Shown: positions 32,401 through 42,456, counted from the stretch's first letter. The stretch is 64,000 nucleotides of DNA from Ardenticatenaceae bacterium (GCA_011525915.1 WYBM01000056.1:1-64000); one strand, 5' to 3'. Program-made: numbers and translations. The notes: generated by a model from the letters alone, not told the origin.

Positions 32401-33966
32401 TCAGCCGCCGGGCAATATAAAGAAAGAAGCCGCGGCTTGCAACGTCCATTCATAGGCCGGGCCGGAATAAACGCCCAGGATAATAACAAACAGCGTGGTA
32501 AACCCCAGGCCCACTAGCGCCGCCCGTGATACAGGAATGGTAATCTCTTCGGCGTCAGAGCGGTACAAATACATGTATTTGATAACCGTCAGATAGTAAT
32601 ACAAGGCCACAAAGGCATTAAGGATACCCAGCAGCGCCAGCCACCAATGCCCGGCGTCTACGGCCGCTTTAAAAATGTAGAACTTACCCAGAAAACCGGC
32701 TGTTGGCGGAATGCCGCCCAAGGAGAGCAAGGCGAGCATCATGACCAAGGCCAGGTAGGGTGCGCGCCGGCTTAGCCCATAGAGGTCTTCCATCTGGTCT
32801 GAGCGGGAAACGTTGCTGACGATGATAATGACACCAAAGGCGGCAATATTGGTGAAGACGTACATGAGCAGGTAAAACATGGCGGCGCCAGAGCCATCTG
32901 GGGTGAATATCACCAACCCAATCATGGCGTAACCGGCCTGGGCCACGCTGGAATACGCCAGCATACGCTTGATATTTTTCTGGAAGATGGCGGCCATGTT
33001 GCCTAGGGTCATGGTAATGATGCAGATGACCACCAACAACGCCCACCAGGCCGGCTGGTTATTGACCACAGACGTGGGTTCGCCAAAAACACCGGCGGCA
33101 AAGACGCGCAGAAAGATGGCAAAACCGGCCGCTTTAGAGGCGGTGGAGACAAACGCGGTAAAAGGGGTAGGCGCGCCCTCATAGGTGTCTGGCGCCCACC
33201 AGTGGAAGGGTACGGCCGAGATCTTAAAACCAAAACCGACCACCACCATGACCACAGCCACCAGCAGCACGGCCGTCACATCCTGAAAACTTATGCCCAT
33301 ATTGGCCAGTTCACCTTCCAGGATTGGGCTTTGAAAAATACTCCCCAAAAGGTAAATGTTGGTGCCTCCACCAAATGGTTCAATAACCCCCACCAGGCCA
33401 TAGATCAGGCTCATGCCAAAGAGCATGACGGCCGTGGCAAAAGCACCATACACAAAATATTTCATACCTGCTTCGACAGACCGATCTTCCCCTTTGGCAA
33501 AACCGGCCAGCACGTAAGAAGAAATGCTGGCCATCTCCAGGCCCACATACAGCATAATCAGGTCAACCGCCGCTGCCATGAGGCTGAAACCGATGGTGGC
33601 TGTAATGAGCAGGGCAAAAAATTCCACTTTTTGCAGCCAGGGAGAATCCAACGACACCAGGCAGGTGGTCATCAGCGCCACCAGGAAGATAACGCGGAAT
33701 ACCAGCGTGATCAGGTCATTACGCAGCATCCCCCCCCACATCAGGGTACTGCCAAAATCAGCATTCACGTCGGGAATACCACCAAACCACCACAGCCCCA
33801 GCGTCAGCAGTAAGATCACAAACGCACCCCAGGCGGTCATCAGCCCCACATTTCGCTGCTGATCACGCGGAAGCAAACGGCCGTAAATTTGAATGCCAAA
33901 GAGTAAAAGCGTCAACGAAATTTCCGGCACCAGGAACAGGTACCACTCTACTGTTGGTTCTCCCAC
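32401..33966 (-). CDS. nuoN: Complex I subunit N
   Basis: 521-aa antiporter-like membrane subunit of NADH:quinone oxidoreductase. About 14 hydrophobic helices are present. The proton-path residues include Lys in FGFKISAVPFHWWAPD and Lys in STASKAAGF, plus Glu in YVGLEMASISSY. It is last of the nuo membrane-arm genes and starts 1 nt after nuoM. Confidence 0.95.
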   Translation of the reverse strand: MGEPTVEWYLFLVPEISLTLLLFGIQIYGRLLPRDQQRNVGLMTAWGAFVILLLTLGLWWFGGIPDVNADFGSTLMWGGMLRNDLITLVFRVIFLVALMTTCLVSLDSPWLQKVEFFALLITATIGFSLMAAAVDLIMLYVGLEMASISSYVLAGFAKGEDRSVEAGMKYFVYGAFATAVMLFGMSLIYGLVGVIEPFGGGTNIYLLGSIFQSPILEGELANMGISFQDVTAVLLVAVVMVVVGFGFKISAVPFHWWAPDTYEGAPTPFTAFVSTASKAAGFAIFLRVFAAGVFGEPTSVVNNQPAWWALLVVICIITMTLGNMAAIFQKNIKRMLAYSSVAQAGYAMIGLVIFTPDGSGAAMFYLLMYVFTNIAAFGVIIIVSNVSRSDQMEDLYGLSRRAPYLALVMMLALLSLGGIPPTAGFLGKFYIFKAAVDAGHWWLALLGILNAFVALYYYLTVIKYMYLYRSDAEEITIPVSRAALVGLGFTTLFVIILGVYSGPAYEWTLQAAASFFILPGG

Positions 33967-33967
33967 G

Positions 33968-35605
33968 TTATATACCTCCCAACCATTGCAGCAGGTTGGC
34001 CGCGCCGATTTGCACCGTATCCAAAATTGACATCGCCTGCTGCGCCCCGTTTAACCGCTCTACCACCGGGGCCATGCCCGATTCAACAATGGGCACAATA
34101 ATTTGCGGGTAGACGCCAATCACAATCAAAATGGCCACAAACATGGCTAACGTCAGCTTATCAATGGGCAAAATGGGGCGCATATCATGCCACTTTTCGG
34201 CGTCGTACTCGCCAAAAAACACCGTCCCCACCGCTCGCAAGATGTACGCCGCCGTAATTACCACCGCCGGAATAGCCACAATGGCGATCCACCGATAATA
34301 ATTGGCCGGATTCAGGCCAAAGGCGCCGTTAAAGCTCAGGCCATTACCTTCCCACAGGCCTACAAAAATGGGGAATTCGGCAATAAAGCCAGACAGGCCC
34401 GGCATGCCCATAGACACCAACCCACCAATGACAAAGGCCACCGCACCCCAGGAGAACACCTTGTTCATACCGCTGAGTTGGTCCATGTCCCGGGTGTGTG
34501 CCCGGTCATAAATCATGCCCACCACAGAGAAGAAGAGGGCGGTCATGACCCCGTGGCTCACCATCTGTACACCGGCGCCGGTGAAGCCTTTCATATTCAG
34601 CGTGGCAAAACCCATAGCCACCAACCCCATGTGACTGACGCTGGAATAGCCGATCAGGTACTTCATATCTCGTTGGCGCATGGCAATAAGCGAGCCGTAA
34701 ACGACGTTGATAAGCGTCAGCAAGATGACAAAGGGCATCCAGTAAACGGTGCCTTCGGGCAAAATCTGGATACCCACACGCATGGAAGCGTAGGCGCCCA
34801 GTTTCATGAGGACACCGGCATGAATCATAGACACGGCCGTAGGTGCGGCTACGTGACCATCTGGCGACCAGTTATGGAAGGGAAACGTGCCGGCCAGCAC
34901 CGCAAAACCAAAGAATAAGGGCAGGAAGACGGCCGTTTGCACATTAAAGGGGAAGTTGGCTTCAGACCATACCCGTAAATCAAACGTCAGCGGCAGCCCC
35001 TGTTCCGGCAGTTGGAAATAGAGCACCAGGAAAGCGATAAAGGAGACAAAGCTGCCGATGAGCAAATAAAGTGTCAGCTTCATAGCCGCGTATTCGCGCG
35101 TCTGCTTCCACCCCCAAATGACAATCATGACATACATGGGCAGCACGGCCAGCTCGTAAAAGAAAAAGAGCAGGAAGGCGTCTACGGCCACAAACACCCC
35201 CTGAACACCAGCCACCAGCAGCATGAAAAAGGCAAAAAATTCACGCGGTCGGTCATCAATGCTCCAGGAGATGAGAACCCCACCCAGACCCACAATGGAG
35301 GTCAACAATACCAGGGTAGCGCTCATGCCATCTACCCCCACAATATAGTTGATGCCCACACTGGGGACCCAGGGATGCTCTTCAAAAAAAGCGTTGTTTG
35401 TGATCATCTCCGGCCAGGAAGTGCCGGGGAGCGGCAGGTTGGCGCTGTAAGCCATGTACACGTACACGGACAGCATCAGACCCAGAATCATGGCCGCCAG
35501 GGCCAACATACGGGCGTTTTCACCACGCTCCTTAGGCAGCAGCAAGATGATAACGGCCGCAACTATCGGTGATAAGGCAATGATAGAGAGATAGGGAAAT
35601 TCCAT
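33968..35605 (-). CDS. nuoM: Complex I subunit M, copy 1, lacking the TM7 lysine
   Basis: 545-aa antiporter-like subunit. The TM5 glutamate is in FFYELAVLPMYVM and the TM8 lysine in GVLMKLGAY. At the TM7 position, where NuoM normally reads AVKxPxxPxHxWLPDAH, this copy reads FAVLAGTFPFHNWSPDGH, with Leu replacing the Lys. That lysine is central to proton transfer in this subunit family, so this copy may pump differently or not at all. The other NuoM, encoded by the next gene upstream, keeps the lysine. Confidence 0.93.
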   Translation of the reverse strand: MEFPYLSIIALSPIVAAVIILLLPKERGENARMLALAAMILGLMLSVYVYMAYSANLPLPGTSWPEMITNNAFFEEHPWVPSVGINYIVGVDGMSATLVLLTSIVGLGGVLISWSIDDRPREFFAFFMLLVAGVQGVFVAVDAFLLFFFYELAVLPMYVMIVIWGWKQTREYAAMKLTLYLLIGSFVSFIAFLVLYFQLPEQGLPLTFDLRVWSEANFPFNVQTAVFLPLFFGFAVLAGTFPFHNWSPDGHVAAPTAVSMIHAGVLMKLGAYASMRVGIQILPEGTVYWMPFVILLTLINVVYGSLIAMRQRDMKYLIGYSSVSHMGLVAMGFATLNMKGFTGAGVQMVSHGVMTALFFSVVGMIYDRAHTRDMDQLSGMNKVFSWGAVAFVIGGLVSMGMPGLSGFIAEFPIFVGLWEGNGLSFNGAFGLNPANYYRWIAIVAIPAVVITAAYILRAVGTVFFGEYDAEKWHDMRPILPIDKLTLAMFVAILIVIGVYPQIIVPIVESGMAPVVERLNGAQQAMSILDTVQIGAANLLQWLGGI

Positions 35606-35704
35606 AAGCCTCTTCCCAAAAAAGTGTTTTGGTGTGTAAGTGTCCAGGTGCGCCGTTATCCAGGACGTTGCCTGAACATGGGATCACCTGACAACATGAT
35701 TACC

Positions 35705-37261
35705 TCAAGAAAAGATCCACGTTACCGTGTCATTAATAAAGGTCACAATCCACTGCGGCCATAGGCCCAGGCTGAGCATTAAGATCATCAGGGGCCAAAT
35801 GACCAGGTGTTCACGCAAGGTCATATCTTGCCCCTTCAGGCTCTTCCACTCTGGTTTTGTGGGGCCGTGCAGCGTCATGCCAATGCCCTTCAAAATGTAG
35901 GCACCGGTCATCAACAAGCCCAGCATCGAGAGCGCCAGGTAGAGCGGGAAGATGCCCATACTGCCACGCACCACCATAAATTCGCTGACAAAACCGTTTA
36001 AACCCGGCAGACCCAAGGAGGCCATGCTGGTGAAAATGAGGATTGAGCCAAAGATAGGCAGCACCGTCCATATGCCGCCGAACTTCTTTAAGTCGCGGGT
36101 ATGGGCCCGTTCATAGATAACCCCTACCAGGAAGAACATGCCAGCCGCCGACAGGCCATGATTAAACATTTGGAAGATGGCGCCGTTGGTGGCCATGATG
36201 GCGTCGCCGGTAAGGGAGGGGTCTGAGAAGCTACGGCCGTAAACAAACGCCATTACCGCAATGCCCATCACTACAAACCCCATGTGGTTGATGGAAGAGT
36301 AAGCCACCAGCCGCTTAAAGTCCCACTGGCCAAACGCCGCATAACCGCCCAGCACAATACTTAACATGGCAAATAGGGCCAGGACAAACGCTGTCTCATT
36401 TGCCTGCTGTGGGAACAAGGGTATCACCAGACGGATAAAGCCATACGCGCCCAACTTTAACAGCACGCCCGCCAGGATCATAGACCCGGCCGTAGGCGCC
36501 TGTGTGTGCGCATCTGGTAACCAGGTATGGAACGGCCAGATAGGCACTTTGATGGCAAAGGCAATGACAAAGGCCACGTAAGTCACCCACTTCACCGTGG
36601 CCACCGGAACCCCCACAAAAGCCATGGTACCATCAGCCATGTTCACCCAAGCATCATACAGCTGGGGGATATCATACGTACCCGTCACCAGTCCGATCAC
36701 CTGAATAGAAAGCAGCAAACCCAAACTGCCCGCCATGGTATAAATCATGAACTTAAACGAGGCATACACCCGGTCAGCGCTGCCCCAGATGCGGATCAAG
36801 AAATACATGGGCACCAGGCTAAACTCCCAAAAGACAAAGAAGATCAGCAGGTCCAGCGTGGCAAACAGGCCCAACATGGCCGTTTCCATGAGCAGGAACA
36901 AGATCATGAACAATTTAGGCCGATCTTCAATCTTAAAGGAGGCCAGGATCGCCAACGGAGTGAGCAGCGTGGTCAGCAGAAACATGGGCAGGCTGATGCC
37001 ATCTAACCCCACGTGGTAACTGGAGCCCAGCGCCGGAAACCATTCCGTCTGGTATTCGAAGGCAAAACCAGGCAGTCCCCGAAAATTGGCGTCGTAATCC
37101 AGCCACATGACGATCACCAGCACCAGGGGCACCAGGCTGAACAGTAACGCCAGGCGGCGCACCATGCTTTTGGCGTCATCTGGCAGCAGGAAAAGGACAA
37201 AGGCTGCCAGCGTCGGAAAGAAGATGACCAGGTTGATGATGTTATCTTGAAAGAAATCCAT
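35705..37261 (-). CDS. nuoM: Complex I subunit M, copy 2, canonical
   Basis: 518-aa antiporter-like subunit with the TM5 Glu in FFVFWEFSLVPMYFL, TM7 Lys in AFAIKVPIWPFHTWLPDAH, and TM8 Lys in GVLLKLGAYG. It lies between nuoL and the other nuoM, with about 70-100 nt gaps. With NuoL and NuoN it gives four antiporter-like subunits in the same gene cluster, against three in ordinary complex I. Confidence 0.95.
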   Translation of the reverse strand: MDFFQDNIINLVIFFPTLAAFVLFLLPDDAKSMVRRLALLFSLVPLVLVIVMWLDYDANFRGLPGFAFEYQTEWFPALGSSYHVGLDGISLPMFLLTTLLTPLAILASFKIEDRPKLFMILFLLMETAMLGLFATLDLLIFFVFWEFSLVPMYFLIRIWGSADRVYASFKFMIYTMAGSLGLLLSIQVIGLVTGTYDIPQLYDAWVNMADGTMAFVGVPVATVKWVTYVAFVIAFAIKVPIWPFHTWLPDAHTQAPTAGSMILAGVLLKLGAYGFIRLVIPLFPQQANETAFVLALFAMLSIVLGGYAAFGQWDFKRLVAYSSINHMGFVVMGIAVMAFVYGRSFSDPSLTGDAIMATNGAIFQMFNHGLSAAGMFFLVGVIYERAHTRDLKKFGGIWTVLPIFGSILIFTSMASLGLPGLNGFVSEFMVVRGSMGIFPLYLALSMLGLLMTGAYILKGIGMTLHGPTKPEWKSLKGQDMTLREHLVIWPLMILMLSLGLWPQWIVTFINDTVTWIFS

Positions 37262-37330
37262 TGCAGTTTTCCAAAAAGTTACATGTTAGGTATGCTGTCA
37301 CCAGGGTAGGCGTGATTTCCAGACGATGAC

Positions 37331-39616
37331 CTAAAACAATCCGGCCAGCCGCTCCAGGCCGCCGTAAACACTGACAAAAAGCATCATAATCACCAGGGCT
37401 ACGGCCAACAGGCCGGAATACAGCACATATTCTTGAATCTTACCCGATTGCAGCAGGCGGCTTTCACGAGACAGCCAAAAAAAGGCATCTTTTATTTTGT
37501 CTACACCACCGCTGATGACCACTTCTTCGAACTGTTTGCAGTAACGGCCGACGGCGTAAATAGTGCGGGCTGTCAGGTGCAGTGTGCCGTCAATAAGGCC
37601 TTGATCAGCCCAGGCATAAACAAACGTTTCAGCGAACCAGGCCGTCGGCCGGTAAAAGATGACGTGGTAAAGTTCATCCCAGTACCATTTGTGGTTAAGG
37701 AAGGTATGGAGAGGGCCAAGTGGACGGATAAGGGGGTCGGGCTGTTCTTTTTTGAGGGGGTTACGGCCGTAGACCAGCACCCCGGCGCCAATACCACCCA
37801 AGGCCACCACCAGCGAGGTCGCCAGCGGAATCCATGACCATGTAATCTCTTCCTTAACATTTACCGGCGTCAGACCTTCTTTGTACAGCTCAATCATCGG
37901 CTCTTTAATGGTGGTGATCACAAAGTGATGAAAAACGTTAATTTCCCCTAAATCTTGCCCCAGAAAATGATCAGGAATGCCCACCCAGCCGGCTACGATG
38001 GCAAAAAACGCCAGGACCATCAACGGCACGGTCATAAACTTGTTGCTCTCATGCGCATGTTCGGCCAATGGCGTACGTGGCTTGCCGGCAAAGGTCAACG
38101 CCAGCTGCCGTGTGGTATAAAACGCCGTCAGAAAAGCCGCCAGCGCCAACATCACCAGCACCACCAACCCCAGCGGATGACCATGCTCAAACTCGGCAAA
38201 GGCATGGGCGAAAATTTCGTCCTTAGACCAGAACCCGGCGGTAATAAAAGGCAGCCCAGACAACGCCATACCGCCAATCAGAAACGTCCAGAATGTCACC
38301 GGCATCTTGTGGCGCAGGCCGCCCATATAACGCATGTCCTGCGGGTCTGTATGGTGATCATGCACATGCATGGCCCCGTGCTCCATGCCGTGAATCACCG
38401 AGCCGGAAGCCAGGAAAAGCAGCGCTTTAAAGAAAGCATGGGTGATCAGGTGAAAGGCCGCGGCCACGTAACCACCGGTGCCAATGGCGGCCACCATGAA
38501 ACCCAACTGCGAAATGGTGGAGTACGCCAGCACTCCCTTGACGTCATACTGGGTCACGGCAATGGTCGCCGCCATCAACGCCGTAAAGGCGCCAATGCCG
38601 GCAATAATCCAACCCACCGCTTCATGACCTTCAAACCCTACCGCAATCAGCGGAAAGATGCGCAGCAGCAGGTAAATACCAGCCGACACCATGGCTGCCG
38701 CGTGGATGGTGGCGCTCACGGGGGTGGGGCCTTCCATAGCGTCTGGCAGCCAGGTGTGCAGCGGCCACTGGGCCGACTTGCCCACCGCACCCGTAAACAG
38801 CAGCAGGGTCATGACAGCGATGCCGCCCAGACCAATGCCGGCAATGGCATGTTCAAAGCCATGCAGCGTAAAGGCTTCGCTAAAGTTTAAGGTGCCAAAG
38901 CTGCGGTAAAACAACACAATGCCCAACAACATCACCACGTCGGCGATGCGGGTGGTCATAAACGCCTTCCGCGCCGCCTGTCGCGGCGTAATGTGAGGGA
39001 TGTCACCCGGTTCCAGATGGTAATCGCGGGCGTACCAGAAACCGATGAGCGCATAAGAGCAAAAGCCCATGATCTCCCAGCCAATGAACAGCAGCAGCAG
39101 GTTATCGGCCACCACCAACACCAGCATTGCCCCGGCAAACAGGCTCATCAGGGCAAAAAAGCGGGAAAAGAGCGGGTCTTCCTGGCCATGATTGGGCACA
39201 CCCTTGATCATGCCCCGCGGACTGCCATAGTTGTGGTAGCCTACGCTGTACACAAAAATCATCAACACCGCCAGCGGCACCATAAACAACATAATGGTCG
39301 TCAGCGCGTCCACAGCTACACCCATATCCAGCCAGTTGGTGCAGTTGCTGCCCTCTATAGGCGGGCAGGCGCCAAACGGCAGCCAGTCATGGGCGCTGGC
39401 AAACTGTACCGGTTGATGCGCCAGTTCATGCACATCCAGCCCCACCATGTTAGCTACCACCGTCCAGCTCAACACCAATGAGGCGATAACACCGGCCCAG
39501 GCCAACGCCCAGCTCAGCGTCCGGTTGCGGTTGGTGAACACCATGATAAGGAAAAAGACGAGCAAAGGGCCGGCCGGAATCAGCCATGTCATGAGGGTAA
39601 GGGTTTCTTTCGTCAT
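37331..39616 (-). CDS. nuoL: Complex I subunit L, elongated
   Basis: 761-aa distal antiporter-like subunit, compared with about 610 in E. coli. The antiporter core has the key lysine in VGKSAQWPLHTWLPDAM. The region between the last two membrane helices, which forms the lateral helix HL along the arm, is about 108 residues (roughly 612-720), about 30 longer than in E. coli. It seems to contain two related segments, around GLIDGTLHLTARTIY and VVISGGVDKIKDAFF. A longer HL would suit an arm with an additional NuoM. The C-terminus ends in a hydrophobic anchor. Confidence 0.95.
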   Translation of the reverse strand: MTKETLTLMTWLIPAGPLLVFFLIMVFTNRNRTLSWALAWAGVIASLVLSWTVVANMVGLDVHELAHQPVQFASAHDWLPFGACPPIEGSNCTNWLDMGVAVDALTTIMLFMVPLAVLMIFVYSVGYHNYGSPRGMIKGVPNHGQEDPLFSRFFALMSLFAGAMLVLVVADNLLLLFIGWEIMGFCSYALIGFWYARDYHLEPGDIPHITPRQAARKAFMTTRIADVVMLLGIVLFYRSFGTLNFSEAFTLHGFEHAIAGIGLGGIAVMTLLLFTGAVGKSAQWPLHTWLPDAMEGPTPVSATIHAAAMVSAGIYLLLRIFPLIAVGFEGHEAVGWIIAGIGAFTALMAATIAVTQYDVKGVLAYSTISQLGFMVAAIGTGGYVAAAFHLITHAFFKALLFLASGSVIHGMEHGAMHVHDHHTDPQDMRYMGGLRHKMPVTFWTFLIGGMALSGLPFITAGFWSKDEIFAHAFAEFEHGHPLGLVVLVMLALAAFLTAFYTTRQLALTFAGKPRTPLAEHAHESNKFMTVPLMVLAFFAIVAGWVGIPDHFLGQDLGEINVFHHFVITTIKEPMIELYKEGLTPVNVKEEITWSWIPLATSLVVALGGIGAGVLVYGRNPLKKEQPDPLIRPLGPLHTFLNHKWYWDELYHVIFYRPTAWFAETFVYAWADQGLIDGTLHLTARTIYAVGRYCKQFEEVVISGGVDKIKDAFFWLSRESRLLQSGKIQEYVLYSGLLAVALVIMMLFVSVYGGLERLAGLF

Positions 39617-39624
39617 ACTTTTTC

Positions 39625-39690
39625 TCAGTATTCACTGTTCAATACCCAGTATTCAGCACTGACCACTGAATACTGGACACTGAACACTAA
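39625..39690. repeat. CAGTATTCACTG/ACTGAATACTG-type intergenic repeat (nuoK-nuoL)
   Basis: The 70-nt gap between nuoK and nuoL is filled with TTCAGTATTCAC and ACTGAATACTGG-like units, the same family as in the BMC operon. It may form a hairpin in the transcript. Confidence 0.7.
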
Positions 39691-40025
39691 TTCTTCAGTA
39701 AGTCCAGTTCTTCAGCCACCACGGAATCACGGCGGCGGTATACGGAAATGATAAGGGCCAGACCTACGGCCGCTTCGGCAGCGGCCACCGTCAGCACCAG
39801 AATAGCCCACGTCCACCCGGAGGAGATGGGAAAGAAAGGGGCGCCAAGATTGGGGTTTTGCAAGACGCTGTAACGCCAAAAGGCGACCAGGTTGATATTG
39901 ACCGCATTTAGCATCAATTCCACAGCCATTAAGATGGCCACGGCGTTACGCCGGGCAAACACACCATACGCCCCAATACTAAACAGAAGGGCAGCCACAA
40001 TCAGATACCAGGTTAAGGGGATCAT
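39687..40025 (-). CDS. nuoK: Complex I subunit K
   Basis: 112 aa, three membrane helices. The two conserved glutamates for proton transfer are in MAVELMLNAVNINLVAF and AAAEAAVGLALII. A loop of about 10 extra residues lies between helices 2 and 3. It overlaps nuoJ by 4 nt. Confidence 0.95.
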   Translation of the reverse strand: MIPLTWYLIVAALLFSIGAYGVFARRNAVAILMAVELMLNAVNINLVAFWRYSVLQNPNLGAPFFPISSGWTWAILVLTVAAAEAAVGLALIISVYRRRDSVVAEELDLLKN

Positions 40026-40555
40026 GGTGCTTCCTCCTCTTGCGGCCAGGCCACGTAAATAGCGCCAATCAGGGCGGCTAATAATAACAACGAAGCAACA
40101 ATAAAGGGGATAACGTAAGCATTGGCGCTCACCAGGTCAGCGCCCAACTGCACCACAACCTGGTCCATAACCTCAGACGGAACGTCCAATGGGGCCGCAA
40201 AAATGGGATGGCGCCAGAGCCGGGTGATGATAAAGGAAATGAGGGCAAAACTAATCACGGCCGTGAACAACCCCATCCCCGCCTGTGTATTAAATGGCGT
40301 ATCTTGTGCCTGCATCATGCGTCGTGTTAACATAACGGCGAAGATAATGAGGATAGAAATAGCCCCGATATACACCAATAGCTGTGCAGCCGCCAGAAAC
40401 CCGGCATCCAGTAAAATGTAAAGCCCGGCCACACCCAGAAAAGAAACCATCATCGCCAGGGCCGCATGAAACAGATTGCGCAGCGTCACTACCAGGATGC
40501 CGGTGACAATCGTCAGGCCACTTATTACCAAAAAAAGAATTTGCTCTCCAGTCAC
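40022..40555 (-). CDS. nuoJ: Complex I subunit J
   Basis: 177 aa, five hydrophobic helices including the conserved AGLYILLDAGFLAAAQLLVY segment with the pi-bulge helix typical of NuoJ. It is directly coupled to nuoK. NuoI would normally lie between nuoH and nuoJ but is absent here. Confidence 0.94.
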   Translation of the reverse strand: MTGEQILFLVISGLTIVTGILVVTLRNLFHAALAMMVSFLGVAGLYILLDAGFLAAAQLLVYIGAISILIIFAVMLTRRMMQAQDTPFNTQAGMGLFTAVISFALISFIITRLWRHPIFAAPLDVPSEVMDQVVVQLGADLVSANAYVIPFIVASLLLLAALIGAIYVAWPQEEEAP

Positions 40556-40564
40556 GAACCTGCT

Positions 40565-40648
40565 CCGTTTTAACTGTTCACTATTCAGTGTTGACCGATT
40601 ACCGATTACTGAATACTGAATACTGAATACTGGTTACTGAATACCAGT
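40565..40648. repeat. ACTGAATACTGAATACTG-type intergenic repeat (nuoH-nuoJ)
   Basis: The gap between nuoJ and nuoH carries TTCACTATTCAGTG then tandem ACTGAATACTGA units. It sits where nuoI is found in complete operons. No gene remnant was seen. Confidence 0.7.
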
Positions 40649-41907
40649 TAATGCGCGTGCGCTTGTTCCAATTCCGGCACATGTTCTATGTCTACAACTG
40701 GCGCCAGCGCCTGGCGCTGCCGTTGAATGCCGCGGCGTACCACTTCAAGGGTTACGGCCGCAATAAGCAAATTACTGGCCAGATGTATCAGCGCGCGCCC
40801 TATGTCTGTAATATCCGGAAACCATGTGAAAATCAATTTATCGAGGATGGCCACAGTAAACAACAGCACCAGCGTCAGCGGCACCATAAACTTCCAGTTG
40901 AAGTTCAACACCTGATCTACACGGAACCGCGGCAGCGTGCCGCGCAGCCACATAAAAAGAAAGAAGATAAGGGCCGATTTCACAAAGAGCGCCGCCGCCC
41001 CAATGAGATTACCCAGATAAAAGCCACCCTCAAGGACGATCTCTTCCAACCCAAAGAGGCGGTAACCACCCAAAAATGCCGTGGAGAACAAGGCACACAT
41101 AAACATGATGGCAATATATTCACCGGCCATAAACAGGCCAAAGTACATGCCTGTATACTCCGTGTGAAAACCCGCCACAATTTCCGATTCTGCCTCCAGC
41201 AGGTCAAAGGGGGAGCGCCCTGTCTCAGCCAGCGACGATATAAAAAACACCAGGGCGGCCACGGGCACAAACACAATAAAGGGGATGTTTTGCGCCTCCA
41301 CTAGGCCGACGGTAGACATGCTGCGCGCCAGCAAAATAGGCACCAGGATAGAGAGAATCATGGGCACTTCGTAACTCACCAACTGCGCCACCGAGCGAAA
41401 GGCACCCAGCAGGGCATATTTGTTGTTTGAGCCCCACCCGGCCAGTAAGATGGCCACCACAGAAACAGAGCTGATGGCCAACACATAAAAGACAGCGACG
41501 TTCAAATCCACCCCAATAACGGCGGGGGCCAACGGTAACACCGCAAAAAGCAGCACCGAGGTCATCAAGGCCAGCACTGGTGCTGGCAAATAAGCCCATA
41601 AATCAGCCCCCGCGGGAATGATGACCTCTTTGGTCATCATCTTTACCACGTCGGCCACCATTTGCAGCAGGCCATAGCGCCCTCCCACACGATTGGGGCC
41701 AATACGGTCTTGCATACGTGCCAGCACTTTACGTTCTACCCAACCTACGACAAAAACCATCAACAAGGGAACGGTGGCCAATGACAACACCACCAGGATA
41801 TTGATAATTAACAGTGTCGTCGGCTGATCAGCAAACGCTTCGCGCAAAAAAGTGAACAGCGTCAGGTCCAGCGCGCTTTGTAACAGTTGAATCGGGTCAA
41901 TTTGCAT
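40648..41907 (-). CDS. nuoH: Complex I subunit H
   Basis: 419-aa membrane subunit that forms the quinone chamber and links the arm to the peripheral domain. Conserved segments include ERKVLARMQDRIGPNRVGG and FDLLEAESEIVAGFHTEY. The C-terminal tail is longer than in E. coli and ends in a His/Glu-rich stretch. ATG 41907 has GGGAG upstream; the ORF start at 41925 would be a GTG inside that region. Confidence 0.95.
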   Translation of the reverse strand: MQIDPIQLLQSALDLTLFTFLREAFADQPTTLLIINILVVLSLATVPLLMVFVVGWVERKVLARMQDRIGPNRVGGRYGLLQMVADVVKMMTKEVIIPAGADLWAYLPAPVLALMTSVLLFAVLPLAPAVIGVDLNVAVFYVLAISSVSVVAILLAGWGSNNKYALLGAFRSVAQLVSYEVPMILSILVPILLARSMSTVGLVEAQNIPFIVFVPVAALVFFISSLAETGRSPFDLLEAESEIVAGFHTEYTGMYFGLFMAGEYIAIMFMCALFSTAFLGGYRLFGLEEIVLEGGFYLGNLIGAAALFVKSALIFFLFMWLRGTLPRFRVDQVLNFNWKFMVPLTLVLLFTVAILDKLIFTWFPDITDIGRALIHLASNLLIAAVTLEVVRRGIQRQRQALAPVVDIEHVPELEQAHAH

Positions 41908-42006
41908 CACAAACACTCCCAACACACAGGGTAAGACAGGACAAATGGCTACAAAATGATTTAAGCGTTTTGTAGTCTAGCCTTCAGTCTTCAGGTTATG
42001 CAGTTC

Positions 42007-42363
42007 TTAAATCCATTCCAGGACGCCACGGCCCCAGGCGTATGCCAGGCCATCAGCAAGCAAAAGAATAAACAACACGGTCGCCCCAATGGCAAATAAC
42101 GAGAGCTGCCCATAGGCGGCCGCTATAGGAAACAGAAAAACAGCTTCAATATCAAAAATGACAAAAACAAGGGCATAAATGTAATACTGCACCTTAAACT
42201 GTACCCAAGCGTCACCAACAGTCTCGATACCACATTCATAAGTCTGCTGCTTAATGGCGTTTGGCTTTCGGGGGCCAAGCAGGTAATTGATGAGCATAGG
42301 AACCGCCGCTAGAATGGGCGATATCACCACAAAAAGCAGAATAAAATACCAGTCGTTTTGCAC
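42007..42363 (-). CDS. nuoA: Complex I subunit A
   Basis: 118 aa, three membrane helices and the conserved loop YECGIETVGDAWVQFKVQYY. The ORF is open to 42591, but the family start lies at GTG 42363, reading VQNDWYFILLFVV, with AGGAGTG upstream. It is first of the membrane-arm genes. NuoB, C, D, E, F, G and I genes are not in this cluster. Confidence 0.94.
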   Translation of the reverse strand: MQNDWYFILLFVVISPILAAVPMLINYLLGPRKPNAIKQQTYECGIETVGDAWVQFKVQYYIYALVFVIFDIEAVFLFPIAAAYGQLSLFAIGATVLFILLLADGLAYAWGRGVLEWI

Positions 42364-42427
42364 GTGGTTCCCTTCACTCCTTTCCTTAGAGATTGATTTG
42401 TGAATTTTATCCCATTTACCGCGCACA

Positions 42428-42456
42428 GTTATAACACATGCACCACACAAGGGCAA
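42428..42456 (-). promoter_or_regulatory. Candidate sigma-70 promoter for the nuo operon
   Basis: On the minus strand TTGCCC (42451-42456) and TATAAC (42428-42433) are separated by exactly 17 nt, about 65 nt upstream of the nuoA start. The 365-bp gap 42364-42728 holds this and the divergent regulator promoter and no gene. Confidence 0.45.

Noticed and set aside
34187..38890. Histidine/glutamine-rich plus-strand ORFs opposite nuoM and nuoL
   Set aside because: Their composition is what antisense reading of hydrophobic membrane proteins gives; no family features.
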